From NCBI RefSeq assembly GCF_000420665.1, contig NZ_ATVJ01000001.1, positions 1,550,001 to 1,614,000 of the forward strand: 64,000 bases of DNA. The letters are read 5' to 3'. Source of the DNA: Ponticaulis koreensis DSM 19734. GTDB taxonomy: Bacteria; Pseudomonadota; Alphaproteobacteria; Caulobacterales; Hyphomonadaceae. A model generated the notes under the pieces. That model saw nothing but the letters and a program-made list of their open reading frames with translations. It did no database searches and was not told the origin of the DNA. The first letter of the stretch is position 1. Every line of letters starts with the position of its first letter. Position numbers and translations under genes: made by a program. Positions 17,102 through 25,687 of the stretch are shown here, piece after piece.

Positions 17102-18280
17102 TTATTCGGCGAGGCTGCCGACGCAGGAGCCAACGTCTTTCAGCGCGTGGACGCCGATGCAGAACGGACGTTCGAACACGTTGCGGGATGCTGACACACA
17201 CTGAAGCAGGTTCAGCTGTGCTTCTTCAAAACAGCCCTGTGTCTGCGGATCGTTCAGCGCTGAGGCCACAAACTCGTTCTGTGTCTCGGTCTCGTCCATA
17301 TAGCGAAGCGCCGCGAGTGTTGCGATATTGCCGCCTGTACGACGGTGATCGCTGGCCACGCGGTACTGTCCGCGCGTGACGTTCGCCGGCCGCGCGCCAA
17401 AGCCTGGAAGGCGGATATCTGTACCGCTGGCCGTCATGGCATCCCAGATGGAGGATGAGCCGCCAAGGAAGCTTGCATTGGCCAGAGCCGCTTCAGCGTT
17501 CGGGCCAAGCAGAAGGGATTGTACAGCAACAGATTGCGGACGACCGATCGCAGCGGCCTCGCGCAGCGCGCGGGCATCATCTGCCGGAAGACCCGGAAGA
17601 CGGGCACGTGCCCAGCCGAGCTGCTGCAGGGAATAAGCCTGCTCGCGCATATTCTCGCCGACTTCGTCGATACGGCGGGCGTCAGAGTCGCTCGCGCCAA
17701 GTACATAGGACATGGCATGGTCTGCGCCGCGAATGGAGAGCGCATAGGACGGGTCATTGCGCATACCCATCAGGAACCGTTCACGACCGAACGCGTCACG
17801 CGCCTGCAGAACGCCTTCTTCGAAGACCTCTGACTGTGACGCCAGCATAGCCGAATAGGCCAGCCAGCCGGATGCAAGGCTTTGAGGATTATGGGAGCCG
17901 AGCGCATCAAGCGCGGTCTGGACTTCATCGCTGGAATTGAAGTCTCGATTGTAAGTAGAGACGTCCGTATGGAAGCTGCCATAGGCAATAGCCGCCTGAG
18001 ACAGAAGATCCGGCTGTGGAGGTGGCGGCGCTATAGGAGTGGCCTCTGTGACAACAGTTTCGACAGCAGGCGCATCTGCTGATGGTTCGCCTTCTTCTTT
18101 GTCGTTTTCGATGTCATTCGTGCGACCGAGGAAAGGCAGGCGAATTCCGGATTCAGAATTACCACTCTCAGGGGAAACCTGCTGCTCAGAAGGCGAATCT
18201 GTGTCATCTGCATAAGAAGTCTGACACGCAAGCAGGAGAATGCCTGAAGCGAGACCTGACATAAGGTATCTTAAACTCAT
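17102..18280 (-). CDS. hypothetical lipoprotein (392 aa)
   Basis: The N-terminus has a signal peptide ending in the lipobox LLAC (Cys19), so it is predicted to be lipidated. Then comes a Ser/Glu/Pro-rich linker to about residue 90, followed by a mainly helical domain. The last 50 residues hold a cluster of four or five cysteines, suggesting disulfides in the periplasm. I do not recognise a family. It is oriented away from the histidine kinase gene at 18382. Confidence 0.75.
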   Translation of the reverse strand: MSLRYLMSGLASGILLLACQTSYADDTDSPSEQQVSPESGNSESGIRLPFLGRTNDIENDKEEGEPSADAPAVETVVTEATPIAPPPPQPDLLSQAAIAYGSFHTDVSTYNRDFNSSDEVQTALDALGSHNPQSLASGWLAYSAMLASQSEVFEEGVLQARDAFGRERFLMGMRNDPSYALSIRGADHAMSYVLGASDSDARRIDEVGENMREQAYSLQQLGWARARLPGLPADDARALREAAAIGRPQSVAVQSLLLGPNAEAALANASFLGGSSSIWDAMTASGTDIRLPGFGARPANVTRGQYRVASDHRRTGGNIATLAALRYMDETETQNEFVASALNDPQTQGCFEEAQLNLLQCVSASRNVFERPFCIGVHALKDVGSCVGSLAE

Positions 18281-18374
18281 GGGCGACTCCCCCGATAATC
18301 AACGCGGCCTGGGTGCTTACAACCAGCGAAGCACGATATGGCCTCAATTGTCGTTTAGATACGTGTAACAGAGG

Positions 18375-18389
18375 TTAACCCGTGTTTAC
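18375..18389 (+). promoter_or_regulatory. possible CtrA-like site
   Basis: TTAA-CCCGTGT-TTAC matches the CtrA consensus TTAA-N7-TTAA with one mismatch. It overlaps the first possible start codon of the histidine kinase gene. Functional status is unproven; the motif is short and may occur by chance. Confidence 0.3.
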
Positions 18390-20052
18390 AGATCAGATAC
18401 TGTCAATAAATGATAAAACCGGGGGACAGGAGTTACGGGTGTCGCCAATGCTGGCCAGCGTCCTATGGCTCGGTCTCAGCCTTGCTGTAGCTATTGCAGG
18501 ATTGTTCACCGGCGTGCCCGCGACTGTCGTTGGCGCGACACTGGCGCTTGTGTCGCTTCCATCTGTCGTTCATCTGATCATCGGGACACGCGCCGCGCGC
18601 GAAGCGCACGACATCTGGATTGTGTTCGCGTGGATCATGGTCGGGCTCATTTGCGTCCTGATGACGGGCGGCGCGAGCTCCCCGCTGGTGGTGATGCTGG
18701 CGCTTGGCCCGCTGCACGCTTTGTCTCTGGGCCGTTTCCGTCTGGGTATTGAGGCCAGTATCTTCGCGGGTATCGGCTATCTTTCGATTGCCGCAATTTC
18801 ATTTTCGGGCGCCGCGCTTCCGTCTCTGGAGAATGCTGGCGCGCTGATCGGACTTGGCGCGCTGGTAAGCGTTCTGCAGGTTGGTGTCTTCGCGGCCTCT
18901 GCTGGCGGCGTGATTAACGAACGCCGTGGGAAAAATCAGGAAATCGACCGCTGGGTCGCAACGCTGACTGACACACCTGTGCTTGTGGTCAGCCTCGACC
19001 CGCGTCGCAAGGTTCGCTCCTGGGTGGGCGATCTCCGCCTGCTGCCGGGTATGAGCGCCAATGACATCGGTCATGCGAGCATGGCAGACTTCTTCGAGGC
19101 GCCGTATGACGCTATTCGCGGCATTGAAGAAAATGATGTGCCTGAGCTGAAAATAGAGACGCAGGAAAACGTTCACGTGGACCTTCGCGCGACGCGAGAC
19201 GGATACCGTCTGGTCCTGACCCAATACAAGCCGCGTGCCGTCAAGCCTGCTGAACCTGTCGCAGCTATTGAAGCTACGCCCGAGCCGGAGGTTCTGCCTG
19301 CAGAGCCTGACGCTCCGCGCCTCAGCGATGAAGCGGTCTGGATTGCCAGCCTCGGCCATGAGCTGCGCAACATGCTGAACCCCGTCAGTGGCTATTCCGA
19401 TCTTATCCTGTCCGAACGCGCCGGTCCTGTGACCGAGCCGTACAAAGGGTTTGCGCGCAGCATCAAACAGGGCGCTGAACATCTGGGGCTGCTCGTCGAT
19501 GACCTGATGACCGCCGCCAAAGGGCGTTCTGGTCGTCTACGTCTGGAACCTGAAGACCTTGATGTCGTCATGGAAGCCGAAGATGCGCTGGACCTGATCC
19601 GCTGGCAGGCCGAAGAGTCTGGCATGACTTTGAAGCTCGACGCGCCTCAGGAGAGCGTGCCTGTGTATGCAGACCGCAAGGCGATGCGTCAGATCTTCCT
19701 GAACCTTCTGTCCAACGCGGTGAAATACTCGCCGCCTCAAGGTCAGGTCTCTCTGACCGTCACGACCGATGATGCCTTTGCGACAGTTGCTGTCAGCGAT
19801 GAAGGCGACGGTATTTCAGAAGCGGAGCTGGCCCGCCTTGGCGAGCCGTTTTTCCAGGGGGAAAATGCCCGTCATCGTCCAGGAACAGGGCTTGGTCTGT
19901 CCATCGTCATGATGCTGTCTGAAGCGCTGGGCGGGGATGTCCACTTTGAAAGCGCTGAAGGCGAGGGCACCACGGCGCGCGTGCGTCTGCCGCTCAAGGT
20001 CGAAGACGCCGAAGCCGATGAAGGTGAGGGTGAAGCCGAGGCCGAGGCCTAA
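18382..20052 (+). CDS. membrane sensor histidine kinase
   Basis: 556 residues. Four to six membrane helices occupy about 25-175, then a PAS-like region (about 190-285), an acidic/Pro linker, and a HisKA domain with phospho-acceptor His326 in GHELRNMLNPVSG. The HATPase follows: N box NLLSNAVKYS at 441-450, G1 DEGDG at 473-477, G2 GTGLGLS at 501-507. The tail is very acidic. The layout recalls DivJ/PleC-type kinases, but identity is not shown and no response regulator is adjacent. The start is GTG; an alternative GTG at 18439 has a stronger AGGAG site. Confidence 0.9.
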   Translation: MFTDQILSINDKTGGQELRVSPMLASVLWLGLSLAVAIAGLFTGVPATVVGATLALVSLPSVVHLIIGTRAAREAHDIWIVFAWIMVGLICVLMTGGASSPLVVMLALGPLHALSLGRFRLGIEASIFAGIGYLSIAAISFSGAALPSLENAGALIGLGALVSVLQVGVFAASAGGVINERRGKNQEIDRWVATLTDTPVLVVSLDPRRKVRSWVGDLRLLPGMSANDIGHASMADFFEAPYDAIRGIEENDVPELKIETQENVHVDLRATRDGYRLVLTQYKPRAVKPAEPVAAIEATPEPEVLPAEPDAPRLSDEAVWIASLGHELRNMLNPVSGYSDLILSERAGPVTEPYKGFARSIKQGAEHLGLLVDDLMTAAKGRSGRLRLEPEDLDVVMEAEDALDLIRWQAEESGMTLKLDAPQESVPVYADRKAMRQIFLNLLSNAVKYSPPQGQVSLTVTTDDAFATVAVSDEGDGISEAELARLGEPFFQGENARHRPGTGLGLSIVMMLSEALGGDVHFESAEGEGTTARVRLPLKVEDAEADEGEGEAEAEA

Positions 20053-20996
20053 AGCGCCGGAAGGCGTGCGAAGAACCAGGCGGCGGCAAAGTCACCCACC
20101 TCGACAACCAGCACTTTCGGCTCTGTTTCGCCGCTGCGCGGATTTGGCTGAATGACAATCTCGACCTGTTCGCGCGGATCGAGCTGCATCATGGCTTCCG
20201 CCGCAGCCTCATCAAAAACGAAACGGGCACGGCGATCATCTTCGTCGTCTTCATCGGTAATGACTGTGCGTTCGCGCGGCCAGTAGGCGCTCGTAATACC
20301 GCGTGGCGGCGGGCCCGGCTCGCCCGAGAACACGGCACCAAGCCATGGCTCTGATGATTTCTCCGGATCGCGGATCAGAATGCGCGCGGTAGATGGCGCA
20401 ATGTCGTCTTCCTGAAGAAACAGGTCTACCGCCAGATCGAACGGCTCTTCAATGAGCGGGTTATCCAGCGGGCGGGCAAAGCTGGCAGGAAAGTCTTCCG
20501 GATTGGTATCGCGCGGCGCCAGCAGACCGAACTGGAACATATAGTCCGGTGTCGACCCGTCCTGCACGATGCGCCATGTATCCCAGCGGCTGCGCGAGGC
20601 GTTCCAGTCCGCATCGCGGCCCGGAAAATTCATAACCATCGTACCGATAAAGGCAGAGAAGGCGTCTTTCAGATGAAAGACCGCCTGCATAAATTCGGCA
20701 TCGCCGCAGTCCTGCGAGTTTGCAAATCGGGCAACTTCCGTCGCGGCCAGCTCGATATCATAGACGGTAAAGCCTGCACGCAACAATGAACCGCGGGCCT
20801 GTAACTGACCGGATGTCAGAGCGGCGCGTTCAAGGTCTGTGAAATAGCCGCATTTCTCATCGGCAGCGCGTAGCGAGGTGCGCTCCAGAAAGGCTTGTTC
20901 GGCTTCGCGGAAGACGCGTGGTGCAACCTGTGCGAAAGCAGGCGCACCAAGAATCACGCATGCAGAGAGCCCAAAAAGAAATTGCCGGTTAATCAT
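20049..20996 (-). CDS. hypothetical secreted protein (315 aa)
   Basis: A signal peptide ends after GAPAFAQ near residue 23. The mature part has two cysteines (KCGYFT and QDCGD) and a C-terminal domain with acid-rich EDDEDDR and a PREQVEIVIQ strand. No family recognised. Its last 4 bp overlap the end of the histidine kinase gene on the other strand. Confidence 0.75.
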   Translation of the reverse strand: MINRQFLFGLSACVILGAPAFAQVAPRVFREAEQAFLERTSLRAADEKCGYFTDLERAALTSGQLQARGSLLRAGFTVYDIELAATEVARFANSQDCGDAEFMQAVFHLKDAFSAFIGTMVMNFPGRDADWNASRSRWDTWRIVQDGSTPDYMFQFGLLAPRDTNPEDFPASFARPLDNPLIEEPFDLAVDLFLQEDDIAPSTARILIRDPEKSSEPWLGAVFSGEPGPPPRGITSAYWPRERTVITDEDDEDDRRARFVFDEAAAEAMMQLDPREQVEIVIQPNPRSGETEPKVLVVEVGDFAAAWFFARLPAL

Positions 20997-21077
20997 GCCG
21001 GCAATTTATGAAAACAGCCTTTCCGCTTCGTAAATCAACTGTGTTGCAGATGCGGCAGCAGCGAGGTTTTACGCAGG

Positions 21078-21683
21078 TCAGGCAAAGACAAGGCGGCGAC
21101 GCACGGTCGGGTCTCTGCGCGGACGCTCTTTGGCGAACACACGGATAAGCGCTTCGAGCCTGCGCCAGAACCGCACCCGTTCCAATGGTGCGTTCATCCA
21201 GCCGGTGACTGCACAGAAATGAGAATTCTTGCCGTTGCGGTGATGGCGGGCATGCTCAAGCGGCGCGATGATCAGGCCCTTATCCTGAAACCATGTGATG
21301 ACGGGGCCGTTCTCGGACGGTTTTCTGTGAGACCAGTTGTGAAACTCATTGGCGAATGCGCCAACAATCACGCCGGTCAGCGTCATGACATTGATCCACC
21401 CGAGCGCCGCGAACGCCGCCAGAAACAGGGCTGATATGAAGAAGGTCGGGGCGTTTCGCTGCATGAAACTGCGGGTGATCATGCGGCGCGGCTTTTTATG
21501 ATGCCTGATCGTGGCGCGAACGAGGGGGCCGACAATCGGCCATTTCGGGCCGCCATATCTGTCCTGCATCCAGTGCAGAACGCCTGAGACAAAGTCAGCG
21601 ATTAACAGCCCCGCTACGACCTGTAGCGATACCCAGAGCGCATACAGCGCAAGGTGATAGTCCGGTGAGATAAGATCAGTCAT
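21078..21683 (-). CDS. CarF/PEDS1-like plasmanylethanolamine desaturase family protein
   Basis: 201 residues with three or four membrane helices. The metal-ligand histidine pattern of the TMEM189/PEDS1 (Kua) family is complete: His37 in FVSGVLHW, His61-His62 followed by KKPRRM, His115 and His119 in NEFHNWSH, and His144, His147-148, His155 in LEHARHHR...HFC, then TGWMN. This family makes the vinyl-ether bond of plasmalogens (CarF in Myxococcus, PEDS1 in animals). Activity here is inferred from the motif. The gene is alone on its strand. Confidence 0.85.
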   Translation of the reverse strand: MTDLISPDYHLALYALWVSLQVVAGLLIADFVSGVLHWMQDRYGGPKWPIVGPLVRATIRHHKKPRRMITRSFMQRNAPTFFISALFLAAFAALGWINVMTLTGVIVGAFANEFHNWSHRKPSENGPVITWFQDKGLIIAPLEHARHHRNGKNSHFCAVTGWMNAPLERVRFWRRLEALIRVFAKERPRRDPTVRRRLVFA

Positions 21684-21795
21684 GTATACCCTCCATTACT
21701 GATCGTGTGAACGATCACTAACAATGAGGCGGGATTGTGACTGTTCGCTCACTCATTGCGTGATTGTAAGGAAAACCTTTGGCGCTGGATAAAGA

Positions 21796-21983
21796 CGCTC
21801 ATCCCTGCGCAGGCAGGGATCTGATGAGGTTTGGCAGGTCTAGTTTCCTGCCTTCGCGTGAATGAGCGCACAATTCAGATTTCCGCAGATGCCCGCGAAG
21901 GCGGGTATCCATGCTTAGATGGTCTTTTATAGCGGGTTGCCGGATTTAAGCACGGATTCCCGTCTTCACGGGAACCTGCGGGC
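21796..21983. repeat. composite dispersed repeat, copy 1
   Basis: About 188 bp made of several small palindromes, among them ATCCCTGCGCAGGCAGGGAT, GCCCGCGAAGGCGGGTATCC and CCCGTCTTCACGGG. It matches copy 2 (22479-22665) over its whole length with scattered substitutions. A weaker similarity continues to about 22023. Both copies flank the small lipoprotein gene at 22079. The remainder of the 21684-22078 gap shows no gene. Confidence 0.85.
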
Positions 21984-22078
21984 CAAATTGCACACTGGTG
22001 TATTCGCTGCGCTTAATGCACCCTACGGCGGAACGGGGGTCCGTTTGCTGAACCAAACTGGAGAGAGGCAATTACACG

Positions 22079-22432
22079 ATGATGAAGCGCATACTGATAT
22101 TGCTCGCCTCGTTTGCGATCCTCTCTGCGTGTAGCCCTCGCTTTATGAGTGAGGATCAACGCGCAGAAAGAGGCATGCGGGTTTTGGCGTCCGCGCTTAC
22201 GCAGAGCGAAGTGGTTTCGTTGCATTCCGCCAGAGATGCTTCCACCGCGTTTGTGATAGGCAATGTCGACATGCAAGAGGACACCTTCTGTTTTGGTATG
22301 CTTGCATCTCGAAGCGCTATGACTGGAAATTGGGTTCATTCGGACCGGACTGACTCGGTAAGGCGGTCCTGCTGGAAATATAGAATAATTTACTACATCA
22401 CGCCGGGGGATCTGAGGGTATTGGAAGGCTAG
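22079..22432 (+). CDS. small hypothetical lipoprotein (117 aa)
   Basis: Begins MMKRILILLASFAIL followed by the lipobox ILSAC (Cys18), so it is probably lipidated. The remaining 100 residues contain two further cysteines and no recognised domain. A GAGAGAGG ribosome site lies close to the ATG. It is bracketed by two copies of a composite repeat (21796-21983 and 22479-22665), which suggests it may be part of a duplicated or mobile segment. Confidence 0.65.
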   Translation: MMKRILILLASFAILSACSPRFMSEDQRAERGMRVLASALTQSEVVSLHSARDASTAFVIGNVDMQEDTFCFGMLASRSAMTGNWVHSDRTDSVRRSCWKYRIIYYITPGDLRVLEG

Positions 22433-22478
22433 GATTCATAGGCTTGTAGAGTTCGCAATGCTTTGTTCGGATTGTGGT

Positions 22479-22665
22479 CGCTCATCCCTGCGCAGGCAGG
22501 GATCTGGCGAGGTTGGCAGGCCCAGTTTCCCGCCGTCGCGAGAATGAGCGCACAATTCTGAATTCCGCAGATGCCCGCGAAGGCGGGTATCCATGCTTAG
22601 ACATTCGCTTGCTGCAGGGCGTCAGATTTAAGCATGGGTTCCCGTCTTCACGGGAACCTGCGGGC
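22479..22665. repeat. composite dispersed repeat, copy 2
   Basis: Same orientation as copy 1, offset 682-683 bp. It starts CGCTCATCCCTGCGCAGG and ends at GGAACCTGCGGGC. Differences are scattered substitutions, such as CTGATGAGG against CTGGCGAGG. Similar tails containing GGTG(C/T)ATTC and AATGCACC continue to about 22711. The rest of the 22433-22758 gap contains no gene. Confidence 0.85.
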
Positions 22666-22758
22666 TGCTGACATTGAAGTGTGCTGGTGCATTCCGCGAA
22701 GCAATGCACCAGAAAAAAACTAATCCAACCCCACCGCACGCCACCCTAAACTTTGGGC

Positions 22759-23400
22759 ATGACCCCCGCGCCATCATCTGCCTCTGATTACACCTCGCTG
22801 ACGATCGGTCAGCTGATCGGGCTGAACCTTGCGCGGCTTTACGCCTGGTGCATGCGGCTTCAGGCGTCCGGTGAAATGCGCGCGCCGCCTGACCTCGCTC
22901 GGATGGTGATCTCAACCGATGCGATGGTGCATTCCTATGTGCGCATGCTGGCCTCGAACCAGCTGGAGAGGGTCGGTTTCGTCTTTGCGGCAAATGCGAT
23001 GCGTACGCCCGTCTGGCAACGGGCGGATAGTTTTGTTTGCTCTCGCGCACCTTCGGAACGCATAGAGCGCGCTCAGGGCTGTCGTGTCGCCTCTCGTGCA
23101 TCAAATGCTCACATAGAGCCAACTCAAAGCGGTGAGCTCATCTCATCGGCTGAGCTGTCTGACCGGCTTCAGACGACAATAGAAAACTTTGAACGCGCAG
23201 AAATACTGGCGAGCCATTTGGCCCGTGTGATCATCTGCGCGCTGGCTTATATCGAACCTGAAGTACGCACGCGCTGCACCTACGAGATAGCGGCCAACGA
23301 ACTGGACGACGCGAATTCCAATCCCGTCGCAATCGATAAAGAGCCTTGGCCGCCGCCGATCAGGGGACCGGAGCGCAAGTGCGCATACGGGAGCCCGTAA
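22759..23400 (+). CDS. hypothetical protein carrying an in-frame dispersed repeat
   Basis: About 213 residues from ATG 22759; a TTG six bases earlier is less likely. The two flanks (residues 1-83 and 125-213) read as a soluble helical protein (LTIGQLIGLNLARLYAWCMRL; then SSAELSDRLQTTIENFERAE). The middle, about 85-125, is low-quality arginine/serine-rich sequence. It coincides with a DNA repeat also present downstream of prfC. It looks as if a palindromic element inserted into the gene without breaking the frame. Family not recognised. Confidence 0.6.
   Translation: MTPAPSSASDYTSLTIGQLIGLNLARLYAWCMRLQASGEMRAPPDLARMVISTDAMVHSYVRMLASNQLERVGFVFAANAMRTPVWQRADSFVCSRAPSERIERAQGCRVASRASNAHIEPTQSGELISSAELSDRLQTTIENFERAEILASHLARVIICALAYIEPEVRTRCTYEIAANELDDANSNPVAIDKEPWPPPIRGPERKCAYGSP
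23036..23088. repeat. dispersed repeat inside a coding region
   Basis: Contains CTCTCGCGCAC, CGCATAGAGCGCGCTCAGG and GCTGTC. It aligns with 40619-40669 (CTCGCGAAC, CGCATAGAACGTGCTCAAGG, CTGTC) with about three quarters of bases identical and a 2-base gap. It lies in frame inside the gene at 22759-23400. Confidence 0.6.
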
Positions 23401-23535
23401 AATAGCAACGCCATTTATTTGTAGGAATCACAAGCGACCGCGCAGCCGCGGCACCAATCAATCAAAAGAAGTAAATACGCGGCAGGGCGATGCTCTGCGG
23501 CGATACAGGTGCACCGGCTTTCGCCGATTGAAAGA

Positions 23536-23748
23536 TCAGACCTGTTCTTCTTCCTCGATGAGGATTTCGCGGATAACTGCAACAGCGCCGGAGAGGATCA
23601 GCACGCCAAGGCCGATCAGCCCCAGCCACGGATTGATAAGTTGCTCTGAAGCATTCGTGGCGGTCGCTGTGAGCACCAAAGCATCCAGAGGCCCCGCATG
23701 TGCTTGCGGTGCGGATAAGGAAAGCGATAGAAGTGCAGACTGTGCCAT
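23536..23748 (-). CDS. small hypothetical membrane protein (70 aa)
   Basis: Begins with a signal-like stretch (MAQSALLSLSLSAPQAHA) that could be cleaved after AHA, then a single membrane helix LGLIGLGVLILSGAVAVI and an acidic tail EEEEQV. Composition and hydrophobic layout support a real gene, but no family is recognised and the ribosome site is weak. It is divergent from the DUF1491 gene. Confidence 0.5.
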   Translation of the reverse strand: MAQSALLSLSLSAPQAHAGPLDALVLTATATNASEQLINPWLGLIGLGVLILSGAVAVIREILIEEEEQV

Positions 23749-23821
23749 GATTGGACCTGTGATTAATTCTGATCGTTTCTCCGCAAGTCTGATGCCAATC
23801 TGAAAGCGAGGCCCGAGCCTT

Positions 23822-24166
23822 ATGAATGAACGTCTGCCGACATGGCTCTGGGTCGATGCTCTGATGCGCCGCGCGTCTCTTGGCGGTGCATTCGGTTATG
23901 TGGCGGCTAAAGGGGATAAAGAACGCGGCGATGCGATCGTGAAAGTTGCGCGCCTGGACGGCCGCGCCGCTTTATTTGTGCGGTCTCCACTCTCCATGGA
24001 TAGCCCGAGTTTCGACTGGCTGCCGAATGCGGGCGAGTGGGCCGAAGAGCGCGAGATAGATGAATTAATTCAACGTCGTCGCTCTTATGATCCGGACCTC
24101 TGGGTGGTCGAGATTGAAGACCGTGAGGGGCGTCATTTCCTCACTGAAGCCGTGAATGGTGAATGA
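23822..24166 (+). CDS. DUF1491 family protein
   Basis: 114 residues. The start LPTWLWVDALMRRASLGGAFGYVAAKGD and the later DPDLWVVEIEDREGRHFL fit DUF1491, a small cytoplasmic family restricted mainly to alphaproteobacteria. No activity is established. It lies in the same direction as the hypothetical gene at 24284. Confidence 0.85.
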   Translation: MNERLPTWLWVDALMRRASLGGAFGYVAAKGDKERGDAIVKVARLDGRAALFVRSPLSMDSPSFDWLPNAGEWAEEREIDELIQRRRSYDPDLWVVEIEDREGRHFLTEAVNGE

Positions 24167-24283
24167 GCGGGTAATCAGGGTAGGCGAAGTCTTAATTCAT
24201 CCAGCCGGATTTGAACGTGCGGTAAAGCGCTGCATTAAAAGCCATGCGCTAATGTCCATTTCAGAAGATGGAGTGGGTAGCAC

Positions 24284-24664
24284 ATGCTGTTCTTATTTAA
24301 CGATCGTGTTCTTGAAATCGGAGACCCGGAAGTCCGGCTTCTCGCCAACTGGCAGGAGCTTGGATGTGGTCGTCCTGATCTTTTGTTCGCGCGTGATGCC
24401 GTCGACTTTGCCAAAGCCGTGGTCATTGATAGTGACCAGTTCGGCGTTGATGAAGCCGTCTATGCTGACTGCGCAGCGCTGCTGGCTGTGAAAACACATG
24501 CCAATACAGCTTTCTTTATTCGTCAGGCAGGGGAAGAAGATGCGTCCCGCGTTCAGGCACGCCTCAACCTGATTGACGAAGAACATTTAAAGCGCGTGAG
24601 AAATCAGCGCCGCCCGGTTGGCGGTCACGCCTCGCTTGAACCGCTTTGGGTTCGCGCAGCCTGA
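24284..24664 (+). CDS. hypothetical protein (126 aa)
   Basis: A soluble protein beginning MLFLFNDRVLEIGDPE, mixed alpha/beta, without signal peptide or known motif. The ATG follows GGAGTGGGTAG. It follows the DUF1491 gene at 117 bp and its last 40 bp overlap the opposite-strand sterol-desaturase gene. Family not recognised. Confidence 0.65.
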   Translation: MLFLFNDRVLEIGDPEVRLLANWQELGCGRPDLLFARDAVDFAKAVVIDSDQFGVDEAVYADCAALLAVKTHANTAFFIRQAGEEDASRVQARLNLIDEEHLKRVRNQRRPVGGHASLEPLWVRAA

Positions 24665-25461
24665 TTTGTACGGAAGGGTGCAGAAAGCGCCCACCACAGG
24701 CCCGCGGCATTGCCCGGTGGCCTTCTGTCCAGACCTAATTCCATAGCTTTATGACCTTCGCGCGGTTCGGCGCAATAGGTGCGGAATATCCGGTCCCAGA
24801 TGGACAGGCAAAACCCGAAATTCGAATTTGTTTCCTGCATGTGTACCGAGTGGTGAACACGGTGCATATCCGGCGTGACGATGACTTTCCGAAGCGCGCG
24901 GTCTGCTTTCTGCGGAATGCGGATGCTGGCGTGTTCGAAAATGGACGCCGCATTCAGGATGACTTCGAACAGGAAGATGCCGAGCGCAGGTACGCCCAGC
25001 AGGGCAATCACGGACAGTTTGAAGCCGAAGGAAAACACCATTTCCAGCGGGTGAAACCGCAGCCCGGATGAAGCGTCCAGATCTTCATCGGCGTGATGAA
25101 CCTTATGAAACGCCCAGAGCGGCGGTATATAATGCATCATCATGTGCTGAAACCAGATTGCGAAATCCAGCAGTACGATAGCCAGAACTACCTCAAGCCA
25201 TACGGGCAGGTCGGTCAGATTGAACAGACCAATGCCGCGCTCGCTCATGTCCATGGCGAAGCTGATGGTCGCAACTGGCAGGACGATGCGGAGGAACACT
25301 GTAGATACCGTAAGCAGGGCAACATTCGTCGTCCAGCGCGACAGGCGCGTATGTCGACGGTCTTTGCGGGGAATGATGAATTCGAGAGCGCTGAACAGAA
25401 TCAGCACGCCGGCAAAGACAGACAGGCGGATCATGCCTTCGAATTCGGTCCAGTTTTCCAT
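24625..25461 (-). CDS. sterol desaturase/fatty acid hydroxylase family protein
   Basis: 278 residues from the ATG at 25461; an upstream in-frame ATG at 25503 has no ribosome site. Three histidine clusters typical of the family are present: H106MMMH110, H119KVHH123 and H200RVHH204, between four or more membrane helices. Such enzymes are membrane-bound di-iron hydroxylases or desaturases acting on lipids. The substrate is unknown. With the CarF-like gene at 21078 it gives two lipid-oxidising enzymes within 5 kb. Confidence 0.92.
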   Translation of the reverse strand: MENWTEFEGMIRLSVFAGVLILFSALEFIIPRKDRRHTRLSRWTTNVALLTVSTVFLRIVLPVATISFAMDMSERGIGLFNLTDLPVWLEVVLAIVLLDFAIWFQHMMMHYIPPLWAFHKVHHADEDLDASSGLRFHPLEMVFSFGFKLSVIALLGVPALGIFLFEVILNAASIFEHASIRIPQKADRALRKVIVTPDMHRVHHSVHMQETNSNFGFCLSIWDRIFRTYCAEPREGHKAMELGLDRRPPGNAAGLWWALSAPFRTNQAARTQSGSSEA

Positions 25462-25687
25462 GGAGATAATGTTGTGACTTTGTCTGAAAGCGGCAAGTGG
25501 CAATCGGGTCGCATCACGAGTGTGTTATAAATGTTAGCTGACTACATTTTTGCGCTATTTCACTGCTATTGGCCATTGCATCGGCAAGCGTGCTGTAGAC
25601 AATGGTCGCTGAGACAATTTGAACCGTTATAGAATAACCTGTTTTCCGATAGGACAGCAGGACCATGTAAACAGGGGTAGAATCCAG

